33,969 bases of DNA from an uncultured Enterococcus sp. GTDB lineage: Bacteria; Bacillota; Bacilli; Lactobacillales; Enterococcaceae. Positions 21,688 to 30,418 of the stretch are shown in pieces. The stretch is from contig CAMJVA010000002.1 of NCBI GenBank assembly GCA_946409145.1, positions 1 through 33,969 of the forward strand, in the 5' to 3' direction. Within the stretch, counting starts at the first letter, position 1, and each line of letters opens with the position of its first letter. Below the pieces are notes generated by a model that saw only the letters and a program-made list of their open reading frames with translations, did no database searches and was not told the DNA's origin. A program made the position numbers and the translations under genes.

Positions 21688-24366
21688 ATGGTTAAGACAA
21701 TTGCCCCCAAAGAAACAGTTGAAAAAAGTTCTTTAGATATTGCCAGAGAATATACAGGAGGATTAGTAGAAAAAGCTTTAGTTGCTGCTGATGAATATTC
21801 TCATTTTTCTCAAGAAGAAGTAGATAACATTGTGGCTGCTGCTGCTCTTGCTGGATCAGAGGCTGCTTTAGAACTTGCTCATGAAGCTGTTGCTGAAACA
21901 AAACGTGGAGTTGTAGAAGATAAAGATACTAAAAATCGTTTCGCCACAGAAAATGTTTATAATTCAATTAAACACGACAAAACAGTCGGTGTCATTGGTC
22001 AAGATAAAATTACAGGACAAATTCAAATTGCTGCCCCTCTTGGAGTGTTAGCAGGAATTGTACCAACTACAAATCCAACTTCCACCGCTATGTTTAAAAC
22101 GTTAATGGCTTTAAAAACAAGAAATGCAATTGTTTTTGCTTTCCATCCACAAGCACAAAATTGTTCCGTTCACGCGGCAAAAATTTTATACGATGCAGCT
22201 GTTAAAGCCGGCGCACCAAAAAATATTGTTCAATGGGTAGAAAATCCTTCACTAGACAATACAAGTGCTTTAATTCAAAATCCAAAAATTGCTTCTATTT
22301 TAGCAACAGGTGGACCAGGAATGGTTAACGCTGCTTTGAAATCAGGAAATCCTTCCATGGGTGTTGGTGCTGGTAATGGTGCTATTTATGTGGATCATAC
22401 AGCTTATTTGGACCGAGCAGTAGAAGATTTACTTCTTTCAAAACGTTTTGATAATGGAATGATTTGTGCTACAGAAAACTCGGCAGTTGTAGAAGCACCT
22501 GTTTATGATGAATGGTTAGAAAAAATGCAAGAAAAAGGAGCTTACTTAGTTCCTAAAGGCGACTACGAAAAAATTGCCAACTTCGTCTTTAATGATCATC
22601 ACGGAGTAAATGGTGCTGTTGCTGGTATGTCTGCTGCTTGGATTGCTGAACAAGCAGGAGTTGAATTACCAAGTGATAAAGATGTGATGTTGTTTGAATT
22701 AGACAAGAAAAATATTGGGGAAAAACTTTCTTCCGAAAAATTATCTCCATTATTATCTGTTTATAAAGCAAAAGACCGCAAAGACGGAATTGAAATTGTG
22801 GCAGCTTTATTAGATTATCAAGGAGCAGGACACAATGCTGCTATTCAAATTGGTTCTCAAGCAGATCCATTTATTACTGAATACACAGAAAAAACAAAAG
22901 CTGCACGGATTTTAGTAAACCAACCAGATTCCATTGGTGGAATTGGGGATATTTATACGGATGCCTTAAAAGCAAGTTTAACTTTAGGGACCGGGTCATG
23001 GGGGAAAAATTCATTGTCACACAATTTATCCACTTCAGATTTATTAAACGTGAAAACTGTTGCTAAAAGAAGAAATCGTCCACAATGGGTTCGTTTACCA
23101 GAAAAAATTTACTACGAAAAAAATGCTATTTCTTATTTGCAAGATGAAGTAGAAAATATTTCTCGGGCCTTTATTGTAGCCGATCCTGGAATGGTTCAAT
23201 TTGGTTTTGTGGATACTGTTTATTCTCAATTAGAATTAAGAGATGAACCAGTTAAAACAGCCATTTATGGGACTGTTCAACCAGATCCAACTTTAGGACA
23301 AACCATTGAAATTGCTCAACAATTAAGACAATTTAGACCAGATACCATTATTGCTTTAGGTGGTGGCTCTGCTTTAGATGCAGCGAAAATTGCGCGTTAC
23401 ATTTATGAATATTCTCTAGATGAAGAGGCAGACTTTTTAGATAACTACGAAAAAGTAAGCGAATTGTTCTTTAAACTACAACAAAAATTCTTAGATATTA
23501 GAAAACGGGTTGTTAAATTTAAAAAACAAAATGAAACTAAATTAATCGCTATTCCAACAACTTCAGGAACAGGTTCAGAAGTAACTCCATACTCTGTTAT
23601 TACAGATGATCATACTCATGTGAAATATCCTTTAACAGATTATGAATTAACACCACAAGTGGCCATTGTGGATCCAGAATTTGTGTTAACTGTTCCAAGA
23701 AGAACCGTTGCTTTATCAGGGTTAGATACTTTATCTCATGCCTTAGAATCTTATGTTTCAGTGATGGCTTCTGATTTCACTCGTCCATGGTCATTACAAG
23801 CGATTAAATTAGTGTTTGAAAACTTAGTAGACTCTTATAACTTTGATCCGAAAAATCCTACTTTAAGAGGAGAACAAGCTAGAGAAAATATGCATTATGC
23901 AGCCACTCTAGCTGGAATGGCCTTTGCCAATGCTTTCCTTGGTATTAACCATTCTATTGCTCATAAATTAGGAGGAGAATTTGGTTTACCACACGGTTTA
24001 GCAATTACTATTGCCATGAATTCAGTGATTCGTTTCAATGGGGCTTCTGGTAAAGTAAAACGCACACCATACCCACGTTATGAAGTTTATCGGGGACAAA
24101 AAGATTACGCAGACATTGCTCGTGCTTTAGGTCTTAAAGGAAAAACTGATGCTGATTTAGTTGAAGCTTTATGCCAAAAAATTGATGAATTAGCAGCATC
24201 TTTAGACGTGGTACCTAAACTTTCTGCAAATGGCGTTACTAAAGAAGCCTTTGATGCAGCAATTGATAAATTGCCAGCCCTTGTTTATAACGACCAATGT
24301 ACTTCAGCTAACCCAAGACAACCAAGTATTGCTGAACTTCGCGAATTATTAATTGAAGAATTTTAA
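21688..24366 (+). CDS. adhE: Bifunctional acetaldehyde-CoA / alcohol dehydrogenase (AdhE)
   Basis: AdhE converts acetyl-CoA to ethanol in two NADH-dependent steps and forms spirosomes. The 892-residue protein has an N-terminal aldehyde dehydrogenase domain (to about residue 440) with the catalytic Cys260 in FDNGMICATENSAV, and a C-terminal iron-dependent alcohol dehydrogenase domain with the GGGSALDAAK cofactor loop (about 550), IPTTSGTGSEVTPYSVITD and the metal-site segment GLDTLSHALESYVS...LGINHSIAHKLGGEFGLPHGLA. The length is normal (about 860-900). A strong AGGAGG site precedes the ATG. The codon choice is notably restricted, with many GCT, CCA and GAA codons, as in highly expressed genes. 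Expression is probably NADH-controlled through the upstream Rex-type dyad. Confidence 0.97.
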   Translation: MVKTIAPKETVEKSSLDIAREYTGGLVEKALVAADEYSHFSQEEVDNIVAAAALAGSEAALELAHEAVAETKRGVVEDKDTKNRFATENVYNSIKHDKTVGVIGQDKITGQIQIAAPLGVLAGIVPTTNPTSTAMFKTLMALKTRNAIVFAFHPQAQNCSVHAAKILYDAAVKAGAPKNIVQWVENPSLDNTSALIQNPKIASILATGGPGMVNAALKSGNPSMGVGAGNGAIYVDHTAYLDRAVEDLLLSKRFDNGMICATENSAVVEAPVYDEWLEKMQEKGAYLVPKGDYEKIANFVFNDHHGVNGAVAGMSAAWIAEQAGVELPSDKDVMLFELDKKNIGEKLSSEKLSPLLSVYKAKDRKDGIEIVAALLDYQGAGHNAAIQIGSQADPFITEYTEKTKAARILVNQPDSIGGIGDIYTDALKASLTLGTGSWGKNSLSHNLSTSDLLNVKTVAKRRNRPQWVRLPEKIYYEKNAISYLQDEVENISRAFIVADPGMVQFGFVDTVYSQLELRDEPVKTAIYGTVQPDPTLGQTIEIAQQLRQFRPDTIIALGGGSALDAAKIARYIYEYSLDEEADFLDNYEKVSELFFKLQQKFLDIRKRVVKFKKQNETKLIAIPTTSGTGSEVTPYSVITDDHTHVKYPLTDYELTPQVAIVDPEFVLTVPRRTVALSGLDTLSHALESYVSVMASDFTRPWSLQAIKLVFENLVDSYNFDPKNPTLRGEQARENMHYAATLAGMAFANAFLGINHSIAHKLGGEFGLPHGLAITIAMNSVIRFNGASGKVKRTPYPRYEVYRGQKDYADIARALGLKGKTDADLVEALCQKIDELAASLDVVPKLSANGVTKEAFDAAIDKLPALVYNDQCTSANPRQPSIAELRELLIEEF

Positions 24367-24377
24367 GTTTAAACAGG

Positions 24378-24415
24378 AAAAAGGACTGACCGAAAATTTT
24401 CGGTCAGTCCTTTTT
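24378..24415. terminator. Perfectly symmetrical bidirectional terminator, adhE / VOC gene
   Basis: A 38-bp perfect palindrome: AAAAAGGACTGACCGAAAA followed by its exact inverse. It has A/T runs on both sides, so it ends adhE on the plus strand and the convergent gene on the minus strand, whose stop codon (24414-24416) touches its edge. Confidence 0.9.
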
Positions 24416-25301
24416 ATTTGTAAATATTTTTAATAATGTCATCATAGTCAGGCATTAAAAAAGGCGGTAAGGTAAATTCTTCTCCTAAGTGCTCTAAAGA
24501 AGCGTCAATGGTAAATCCAGGTGTTGCCGTGGCAAATTCTACGCGATTGCCCCCAGGTTCTCTAATGTACAGACTCTTAAAATAGCCGCGTGAAATTATT
24601 TTTTCAATGTTCCAGTTTTGCCCTTGTGCTTTTTTATGTAATGCTTCTAATTCTTGGTCGCCTTTGACTAAAAAAGCAATGTGGTCAATGGAACCTTTTC
24701 CCATATGGGTTTCTTTTTCATTTGGACTTTTTACAATAGAAAAGAAATGGTTTTCGTCAAAGAAAATTTTTCCTTCTTCGTTACTTTTCCAGTCTAATAA
24801 TTGTTCAAAAAATCCCTGGGTTTTTTCTACATGGGGAACATGAAATTCACTGGAACGAATAGTTAAAATTTGTTTTTCTTTAGGCACTGGACTTTTTTTG
24901 ACAAAATGATTTTCTTTTAAAGGGGGAAGAGAAGTTTCAGTTAAAGAAAGTTTTACTTTATCAGGATCGAGAAAATTTAAGGTCTTTTCATTTTTTTCAT
25001 AAGGAATATTTGCTTTTAAAAGGCGCTCTTCCCAATAAGCTAAACTATTTTTTGGCAAATTAAAACCGATTGTTTCAATGCTGTGTTGGTTATCATAACG
25101 GGAGCCAAGGCGAGGAACCACAAAAAAAGTAATCACCGTCCCAGGAGTACCAGCATAATCTCCATAATACCAATGAAGCATCCGATGATTTTCTTGGTTC
25201 ACTGTATTTTTTATAAAACGGAGGCCTAAAAATTCAGTATAAAAAGCTAAATTTTTTTCTTTATCTCTAGTGAGTAAAGAAATATGGTGGAAATTTTTCA
25301 T
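24414..25301 (-). CDS. Two-domain VOC protein, ring-cleaving dioxygenase / glyoxalase-like
   Basis: The 295-residue protein contains two vicinal-oxygen-chelate modules: the first starts FHHISLLTRDKEKNLAFYTEFLGLRFIKNTVN, the second covers about 145-260. Probable metal ligands are His6, His207 (GSIDHIAFLV) and Glu255 (GGNRVEFAT), the spacing seen in the PcpA/LinE-type hydroquinone dioxygenases (His11, His227, Glu276 in PcpA). Bacilli carry related MhqA/MhqO proteins that respond to quinones. A role in quinone or hydroquinone detoxification is inferred, not shown; glyoxalase-type chemistry is an alternative. The gene starts at 25301 with a GGAAGGG site, is divergent from queA and convergent with adhE. 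Confidence 0.82.
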   Translation of the reverse strand: MKNFHHISLLTRDKEKNLAFYTEFLGLRFIKNTVNQENHRMLHWYYGDYAGTPGTVITFFVVPRLGSRYDNQHSIETIGFNLPKNSLAYWEERLLKANIPYEKNEKTLNFLDPDKVKLSLTETSLPPLKENHFVKKSPVPKEKQILTIRSSEFHVPHVEKTQGFFEQLLDWKSNEEGKIFFDENHFFSIVKSPNEKETHMGKGSIDHIAFLVKGDQELEALHKKAQGQNWNIEKIISRGYFKSLYIREPGGNRVEFATATPGFTIDASLEHLGEEFTLPPFLMPDYDDIIKNIYK

Positions 25302-25364
25302 ATTAAACCCTTCCTTCTTAATTTAAAAAAAGTGTAACCATAAATGGTAAATTTTTCCAAGAAT

Positions 25365-25394
25365 TTGTTCTTAGGTTGTTTTCTGGTGTACAAT
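25365..25394 (+). promoter_or_regulatory. Promoter of queA
   Basis: TTGTTC (25365-25370), 18-bp spacer, TACAAT (25389-25394). The queA ATG is about 32 bp further downstream. Confidence 0.5.
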
Positions 25395-25425
25395 AGAAAA
25401 GAATTTGGAGAAAAAGGGGATAAAT

Positions 25426-26457
25426 ATGTTAAGTACAGAAGATTTTGATTTTGAATTGCCAGAAGAACTCATTGCCCAAACACCTTTAAAAGATCGTTCT
25501 TCTTCACGACTTTTAGTGTTAGATCATACTACTGGAAAAATTTCTGATAAACATTTTACAGACATTATTGATGAGCTCAATCCAGGGGATGCTTTGGTGA
25601 TGAACGATACGCGGGTTTTACCTGCACGTCTTTACGGAGTGAAGCCAGATACTGGAGGACATTTAGAAGTATTGCTTTTAAATAATACTTCAGGAGATAC
25701 TTGGGAAACGTTAATTAAACCAGCAAAAAGAGCTAAAGTCGGTACAGTGATTGAGTTTGGTGAAGGTAAATTAAAAGCGGTGGTCAAAGAAGAATTAGAA
25801 CATGGGGGCCGAATGATTGAATTTTCTTATGAAGGAATTTTTCTAGAAATTTTAGAATCCTTAGGGGAAATGCCTTTGCCTCCTTACATTAAAGAACATT
25901 TAGAAGACCCTGAACGTTATCAAACCGTTTACGCTAAAGAAAATGGTTCCGCAGCAGCACCTACTGCGGGTCTTCATTTTACGAAAGAATTATTAGAAAA
26001 AATTTCCGCAAAAGGAGTAACCTTAGTTTATTTAACCTTGCATGTCGGGTTAGGTACTTTCCGTCCAGTTTCAGTGGAAAATGTGGAAGAACACCATATG
26101 CATTCTGAATTTTATCGCTTAACGGAAGAAGCCGCGGAAACCTTGAATAAAATTAAAGCAAATGGTGGAAGAATTGTTGCAGTAGGGACGACTTCCATTC
26201 GTACTTTAGAAACCATTGGAACAAAATTCAAGGGAGAAATTAAAGCGGATAGTGGCTGGACAGATATTTTCATTAAACCAGGTTATGAATTTAAAGTGGT
26301 AGATGCTTTTTCTACTAATTTTCATTTGCCAAAATCAACGTTAGTCATGTTAGTTTCAGCCTTTGCTGGAAGAGAAGAAGTGTTAGGGGCATATGAACAT
26401 GCTGTTAAAGAAAAATATCGCTTCTTCTCCTTTGGGGATGCTATGTTTGTGAAATAA
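25426..26457 (+). CDS. queA: S-adenosylmethionine:tRNA ribosyltransferase-isomerase (QueA)
   Basis: QueA transfers and isomerises the ribosyl part of SAM onto 7-aminomethyl-7-deazaguanine in tRNA, giving epoxyqueuosine at the wobble position. The 343-residue protein matches the family length (342 in B. subtilis) and shows FDFELPEELIAQTPL, VMNDTRVLPARLYG, GSAAAPTAGLHFT, TLHVGLGTFRPV and FSTNFHLPKSTLVMLVSAFAG. The ATG at 25426 follows AAAGGGGA; the in-frame TTG at 25405 lies upstream of that site. It stands alone here, whereas in many Bacilli queA lies next to ruvB and tgt. Confidence 0.96.
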   Translation: MLSTEDFDFELPEELIAQTPLKDRSSSRLLVLDHTTGKISDKHFTDIIDELNPGDALVMNDTRVLPARLYGVKPDTGGHLEVLLLNNTSGDTWETLIKPAKRAKVGTVIEFGEGKLKAVVKEELEHGGRMIEFSYEGIFLEILESLGEMPLPPYIKEHLEDPERYQTVYAKENGSAAAPTAGLHFTKELLEKISAKGVTLVYLTLHVGLGTFRPVSVENVEEHHMHSEFYRLTEEAAETLNKIKANGGRIVAVGTTSIRTLETIGTKFKGEIKADSGWTDIFIKPGYEFKVVDAFSTNFHLPKSTLVMLVSAFAGREEVLGAYEHAVKEKYRFFSFGDAMFVK

Positions 26458-26460
26458 GTT

Positions 26461-26500
26461 AAAAAAAATACCGTTCTCTTTTGAGAACGGTATTTTTTAA
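26461..26500. terminator. Bidirectional terminator, queA / yidC
   Basis: AAAAAATACCGTTCTC and its exact inverse GAGAACGGTATTTTTT flank a TTTT loop. Lies between the convergent stops of queA and the minus-strand insertase gene. Confidence 0.9.
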
Positions 26501-27430
26501 TTATTTACGCTTTTGTTGTTTTCCAGCGTTACGCCCTTTATTTGAAGAATTATTTTTATGAGTCACTTTCTTTTCTTCCACAGGGGTAACATCTTTTCTA
26601 ACAATGGGTTTAATCACTGTTTTTGGTGGATTTTGTTTTAATTCTTCGGAAATTTGTGCTTTAATTTTTGGTTTCATAATGACATTACTTATATAAGTTT
26701 GCGCCATGGAGAAAATTCCCCCGATGATCCAGTACAACGTCACTCCAGCAGGAGAGCTAAAAGAGAAGAAAAGAATCATTAAAGGATTCATTAACATCAT
26801 GGTTTTCATGGTTTTTCTTTGAGCTTCAGGAACCCCAATCATGCTCACTAAGCTAACACCTAAATAAGAAAGTCCAGCTAATGCTACGAAAATTAAATTT
26901 CTCTCTCCAAGATTAACTCCAAAGAAAGTAGAAGTAGAAATACCTTCAGTGTATTGTGCGGCGTAAAACAGGGCAGAGAAAATTGGCATTTGAATTAATA
27001 AAGGTAAACATCCAATCCCCCCTGTCATGCTCACACCATTTTCTTTGTATAAAGCAGACATTTCCATTTGCGCTTTTCGTTGTTCTTCCACAGTGGTAGC
27101 GGCTTTTAAATTGGCTTGTGCCACATCCATTTGTGGTTTTAAAGCAGCCATTTTTTCTTGTTGAATAATACTAGAGCGAGATTGATGCAATCCAAGAGGT
27201 AAAATAATTAAGCGGACAATAATGGTAATTAAAATAATGGCAAACCCATAATTTCCTCCCATTAAATTAGCAAAATAATCCATAGCAAAACTCATGGGAC
27301 GTACAAGATATAAATAAACCCAGCCTTTTCCAGTTGGGGAGCCATCAGCAGCTCGTTGGACACAGCCACTTAAAAATAACACAGCAGACAAAATTCCACC
27401 GGCTAACAGCCACTTATTAAATTTTTTCAT
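26501..27430 (-). CDS. yidC: Membrane protein insertase YidC2/OxaA lipoprotein
   Basis: YidC/Oxa1 proteins insert and fold membrane proteins with or without SecYEG. From the ATG at 27430 (AAAGGAGAA site) the protein has 309 residues: a lipoprotein signal with lipobox LSGC (Cys23), a first core helix with the hydrophilic-groove Arg73 in IIVRLIILPL, a charged cytoplasmic hairpin (KMAALKPQMDVAQANLKAATTVEEQRKAQMEMS region) and further helices (about 135-155, 178-198, 215-240). The C-terminal tail (about 265-309) is strongly basic, ending NKGRNAGKQQKRK, as in YidC2 proteins that bind ribosomes. Lower-probability upstream start at 27460 is rejected because it would put 10 residues before the lipoprotein signal. 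acyP lies upstream on the same strand. Confidence 0.93.
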   Translation of the reverse strand: MKKFNKWLLAGGILSAVLFLSGCVQRAADGSPTGKGWVYLYLVRPMSFAMDYFANLMGGNYGFAIILITIIVRLIILPLGLHQSRSSIIQQEKMAALKPQMDVAQANLKAATTVEEQRKAQMEMSALYKENGVSMTGGIGCLPLLIQMPIFSALFYAAQYTEGISTSTFFGVNLGERNLIFVALAGLSYLGVSLVSMIGVPEAQRKTMKTMMLMNPLMILFFSFSSPAGVTLYWIIGGIFSMAQTYISNVIMKPKIKAQISEELKQNPPKTVIKPIVRKDVTPVEEKKVTHKNNSSNKGRNAGKQQKRK

Positions 27431-27542
27431 TGAATTCTCCTTTAAGTCATTGGTTAACAAGGAATATGATACAGAAGTTTTCCAAGTATTTCAATGGTTC
27501 AAAGAAATTTCGGATAAATTTAAGAATTCTTCTTTTAAAAAA

Positions 27543-27818
27543 TTAAAGAACGACTTTAAACTTTTCGTAGTCAGGTAAGGTATCGTCTTTTTCCATGGAA
27601 AAATTTTCCACTTTGCCACTAGGACTAGGAGAAGCTTTAACGGCTTTAATAAAAAGAGCCATATTTTCTTTAGTCCCCACAGCTTCCATATAAACTGATC
27701 CGTCTGCTAAATTTCTAACAAGACCCTTAATCTTTAATTTATCTGCGACGATTTTAGTCATGTAACGAAAGCCTACTCCTTGGACTCTACCTGAAACGGT
27801 GATTTTTACTTTTTCCAT
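27543..27818 (-). CDS. Acylphosphatase
   Basis: This 91-residue protein has the complete acylphosphatase signature: GRVQGVGFRYMT with catalytic Arg18 and GLVRNLADGSVYMEAVG with catalytic Asn36. It hydrolyses carboxyl-phosphate bonds such as acetyl phosphate or 1,3-bisphosphoglycerate; its physiological role in bacteria is unclear. The start follows AAAGGAGCA. It lies upstream of yidC with a 112-bp gap and divergent from the SpoU methylase gene, a neighbourhood common in Lactobacillales. Confidence 0.95.
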   Translation of the reverse strand: MEKVKITVSGRVQGVGFRYMTKIVADKLKIKGLVRNLADGSVYMEAVGTKENMALFIKAVKASPSPSGKVENFSMEKDDTLPDYEKFKVVL

Positions 27819-27969
27819 AAGAATGCTCCTTTTAAAGTGATTAATTAATGGGTGAGTATTTATTTCATGAGAGTTTCATTACTACTTGTTTAATTTAATT
27901 GTAGCGAGATTTAAAAAAAACGGCAAATTCTTTGGTAAAATCAAGTATACTGTTTAAGAGGTGAGAAAC

Positions 27970-28728
27970 GTGATTACAGCTAAAGATAATAAAAAAATAA
28001 AAGAGGCAAAAAAATTACATCAAAGAAAATTTCGCAAAGCAAGTGAAACTTATTTAATAGAAGGATTTCATTTAGTGGAAGAAGCCCATTTTGCTAAAGC
28101 TAGTTTAAAAGAAATTTTTGTCACGGAAAAATTTTTACAAGAAGGACCCACGTGGCTTGATCAATATAATTTAAATTTAGTTACACCAGAAATTATTGAC
28201 TATTTGTCAGAACTTCCTAAAAACCCAGGAATCATTGCTGTGGCGACTTTTTTTCCTGAAACAAAACCCCAAGATTTTAAAGGAAGCTATTTGCTCTTAG
28301 ATCGCATTCAAGATCCGGGGAATTTAGGAACCATGATTAGAACAGCAGATGCTTTTGGTCTTTCTGGAGTCGTCTTAGGGGAAGGAACCACAGATTTATA
28401 CCAAGGAAAAGTCTTACGCGCATTACAAGGCAGTCAGTATCATTTGCCGATTTATTTCGCTGATTTAAAAACATGGATTGAAAAAGCCCAAAGAGAAAAA
28501 ATTCCTGTTTATGGAACAGAACTTAATGAAAAAGCCATTTCTTTAACAAAAGTTTCTAAAAGAAAAGATTTTTGCGTTATTTTAGGAAATGAAGGTCAAG
28601 GAGTCAGCCGAGAGCTTTTAGAATTAAGCGATGAAAATATTTTTATTCCCATGAAAGGCCAAGCGGAGTCATTTAACGTGGGAGTTGCCTGTGGAATTCT
28701 TTTATATGAGCTAACGAAGGAAGATTAA
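27970..28728 (+). CDS. SpoU/TrmH-family RNA 2'-O-methyltransferase
   Basis: The 252-residue protein has an N-terminal RNA-binding substrate domain (KDNKKIKEAKKLHQRKFRKASETYLIEG) and a SPOUT methyltransferase domain with the three motifs: DPGNLGTMIRTADAFG (115-130, with Asn118 and Arg124), ILGNEGQGVS (204-213) and IPMKGQAESFNVGVA (226-240). It probably 2'-O-methylates a ribose in 23S rRNA (B. subtilis YsgA-like); the exact site is unknown. The GTG at 27970 is chosen because AGAGGTGAG at 27957-27965 gives correct spacing, whereas a GTG at 27961 lies within that site. Confidence 0.9.
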   Translation: MITAKDNKKIKEAKKLHQRKFRKASETYLIEGFHLVEEAHFAKASLKEIFVTEKFLQEGPTWLDQYNLNLVTPEIIDYLSELPKNPGIIAVATFFPETKPQDFKGSYLLLDRIQDPGNLGTMIRTADAFGLSGVVLGEGTTDLYQGKVLRALQGSQYHLPIYFADLKTWIEKAQREKIPVYGTELNEKAISLTKVSKRKDFCVILGNEGQGVSRELLELSDENIFIPMKGQAESFNVGVACGILLYELTKED

Positions 28729-28785
28729 GAAAATTTAAAGGAAGACTTTATTTTTTATTAATCCATAGTTTTTTGAAAATTCCCA

Positions 28786-28794
28786 TGCTATACT
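28786..28794 (+). promoter_or_regulatory. Extended -10 promoter of the HD-domain gene
   Basis: TGCTATACT. A 7-bp stem (AGAAGTA/TACTTCT, 28807-28824) follows in the leader, before the GGGGAA ribosome binding region. Confidence 0.5.
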
Positions 28795-28849
28795 CAAGAA
28801 GTTCGCAGAAGTAAAAATACTTCTAGCTAAAAAAGGGGAACGCGACAAT

Positions 28850-29350
28850 ATGACAAAAAATTGGCAACTGGATGAAGAATATCTTTCCTATGTGTCCGAA
28901 CTTTTAGAGACTCCGGAAGTTAAAAAATTAGCAAATTATAAACAGCATATTCACTCTAACCGTTTAGAACATTCTATTAGCGTTTCTTACAACAGCTATT
29001 TGTGGGCTAAAAAATGGCATGTGAATGCAAAAGCTTGTGCTAGAGCAGGTCTTTTACACGATTTGTTTTACTATGATTGGCATACAACAAAATTTGACGA
29101 AGGCTCTCATGCTTATATGCATCCAAGAATTGCTTGTAAGAATGCTGAAAAAATCACAGAATTAAGCGATCTTGAAAGAGATATTATTATTAAACATATG
29201 TGGGGAGCAACGGTGGCCTTACCTAAATATAAGGAAAGTTACATTGTGACTTTCGTGGATAAATATTGTGCTATTAAAGAATCTATGGAACCTATGACTA
29301 ATCGTTTGAAAAAAGGTTTCAAAAAGAAATCCACAAGTCAAAGTATTTAA
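28850..29350 (+). CDS. HD-domain phosphohydrolase-like protein
   Basis: The 166-residue protein shows an HD-domain pattern: H41 (RLEHSISVSY), the H70-D71 pair (AGLLHDLFYYDW) and D137 (VTFVDKYCAI), with extra His at 78, 87, 91 and 116 that may bind a second metal. HD proteins hydrolyse phosphomonoesters or nucleotides; the substrate here cannot be told. The C terminus is short and basic (KKGFKKKSTSQSI). The ATG at 28850 follows AAGGGGAA. It appears monocistronic, with an extended -10 promoter and a terminator. No (p)ppGpp synthetase-type domain is attached. Confidence 0.82.
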   Translation: MTKNWQLDEEYLSYVSELLETPEVKKLANYKQHIHSNRLEHSISVSYNSYLWAKKWHVNAKACARAGLLHDLFYYDWHTTKFDEGSHAYMHPRIACKNAEKITELSDLERDIIIKHMWGATVALPKYKESYIVTFVDKYCAIKESMEPMTNRLKKGFKKKSTSQSI

Positions 29351-29360
29351 GATGAACCAT

Positions 29361-29404
29361 AAAGAACTTAACTGATGATTTTCATGAGTTAGGTTCTTTT
29401 TTTT
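29361..29404 (+). terminator. Terminator after the HD-domain gene
   Basis: AAAGAACTTAACTGATGA pairs with TCATGAGTTAGGTTCTTT with two mismatches around a short loop, T run follows. Confidence 0.85.
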
Positions 29405-29437
29405 GTAAATTTTTAAAGAGTACTTTTTTTAGGTCTA

Positions 29438-29446
29438 TGCTATAAT
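29438..29446 (+). promoter_or_regulatory. Extended -10 promoter of truB-ribF
   Basis: TGCTATAAT: consensus -10 hexamer with TGn extension. The -35 is poor. Confidence 0.65.
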
Positions 29447-29479
29447 AATAAGGATTTTGCCAGTAAAGGACGTGAAGTA

Positions 29480-30418
29480 ATGGAAGGCATTATAGGTGTT
29501 TATAAAAAACCGGGAATGACCAGTCATGATGTTGTTTTTCGGTTAAGAAAAATATTAAAAACAAAAAAAATTGGTCACGCTGGAACTTTAGATCCAGCCG
29601 TTTCTGGCGTCTTGCCTATTTGTATTGGAAAAGCGACTAAAGGAGTAGAATTTCTGCAAGATTCAGGGAAAATTTATTCAGGAAGGATTCAACTGGGAAA
29701 AAGTACCACAACAGAAGACGCTGAAGGAGAAGTAGTGGAAGAGGTTTTCCTTAAAGAAGTCGTCCCAGAAGAAATCATAAAAAAAGAAATGCTTCAACTC
29801 ACAGGAACGATCACCCAAATTCCTCCAATGTTTTCAGCTGTTAAAGTGAAAGGAAAAAGACTTTATGAATATGCTAGAGCTGGAGAAACAGTGGAACGCC
29901 CCAAAAGAAAGGCAGAGATTTATGATTTTCAACTAACGTCGCCAGTGACTTTTAATGAAAAAACTGGCACAGAAGATTTTTCTTTTGTGGTAAGTTGTGG
30001 CAAGGGGACTTATGTGAGAACTTTAGCAGTAGATTTAGGAAAAGCTCTAGGATATCCTGCTCACATGACGTCTTTAGTTCGAGAAAAAGCTGGGGGAATT
30101 TCTTTAGATGAATGTTTAACCCTTGAGGAAATTAAAGAAAAGGTCGAAGGTGGAGAAGATCTCAGCCCATTTATTAAACCTTTAGAGTTTGCTTTTTCAA
30201 AATTTCCTAAAATAAATATCTCTTCTGAATTATGGGAAAAAGTGAAAAATGGAGCTGTTTTGTCAGCAAAAGATTACCCAGAGTTTTCTCAAAAAGAACA
30301 AGTGGCTTTATTTTATCAAGATAAAATTGTGAGCCTTTACCAAAAACATCCGACAAAATTACATTTATATAAACCCCAAAAAGTATTACGCAATGGAGGA
30401 GAAGCGCAATGGAAGTGA
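29480..30418 (+). CDS. truB: tRNA pseudouridine-55 synthase (TruB)
   Basis: TruB converts U55 to pseudouridine in the T-loop of tRNAs and also acts as a tRNA chaperone. The 312-residue protein has GVYKKPGMTSHDVV, the catalytic GTLDPAVSGVLPI with Asp38, the QIPPMFSAVKVKGKRLYEYAR segment and GKGTYVRTLAVDLG. A C-terminal PUA-like part follows (about 235-312). Start ATG at 29480 follows AAAGGACGTGA. It overlaps ribF by 10 bp, so the two are coupled; truB-ribF is a classic Bacilli pair. Confidence 0.96.
   Translation: MEGIIGVYKKPGMTSHDVVFRLRKILKTKKIGHAGTLDPAVSGVLPICIGKATKGVEFLQDSGKIYSGRIQLGKSTTTEDAEGEVVEEVFLKEVVPEEIIKKEMLQLTGTITQIPPMFSAVKVKGKRLYEYARAGETVERPKRKAEIYDFQLTSPVTFNEKTGTEDFSFVVSCGKGTYVRTLAVDLGKALGYPAHMTSLVREKAGGISLDECLTLEEIKEKVEGGEDLSPFIKPLEFAFSKFPKINISSELWEKVKNGAVLSAKDYPEFSQKEQVALFYQDKIVSLYQKHPTKLHLYKPQKVLRNGGEAQWK

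Noticed and set aside
30380..30408. FMN riboswitch in front of ribF
   Set aside because: ribF overlaps truB by 10 bp, so no leader exists, and no RFN-like conserved blocks are seen upstream of truB.
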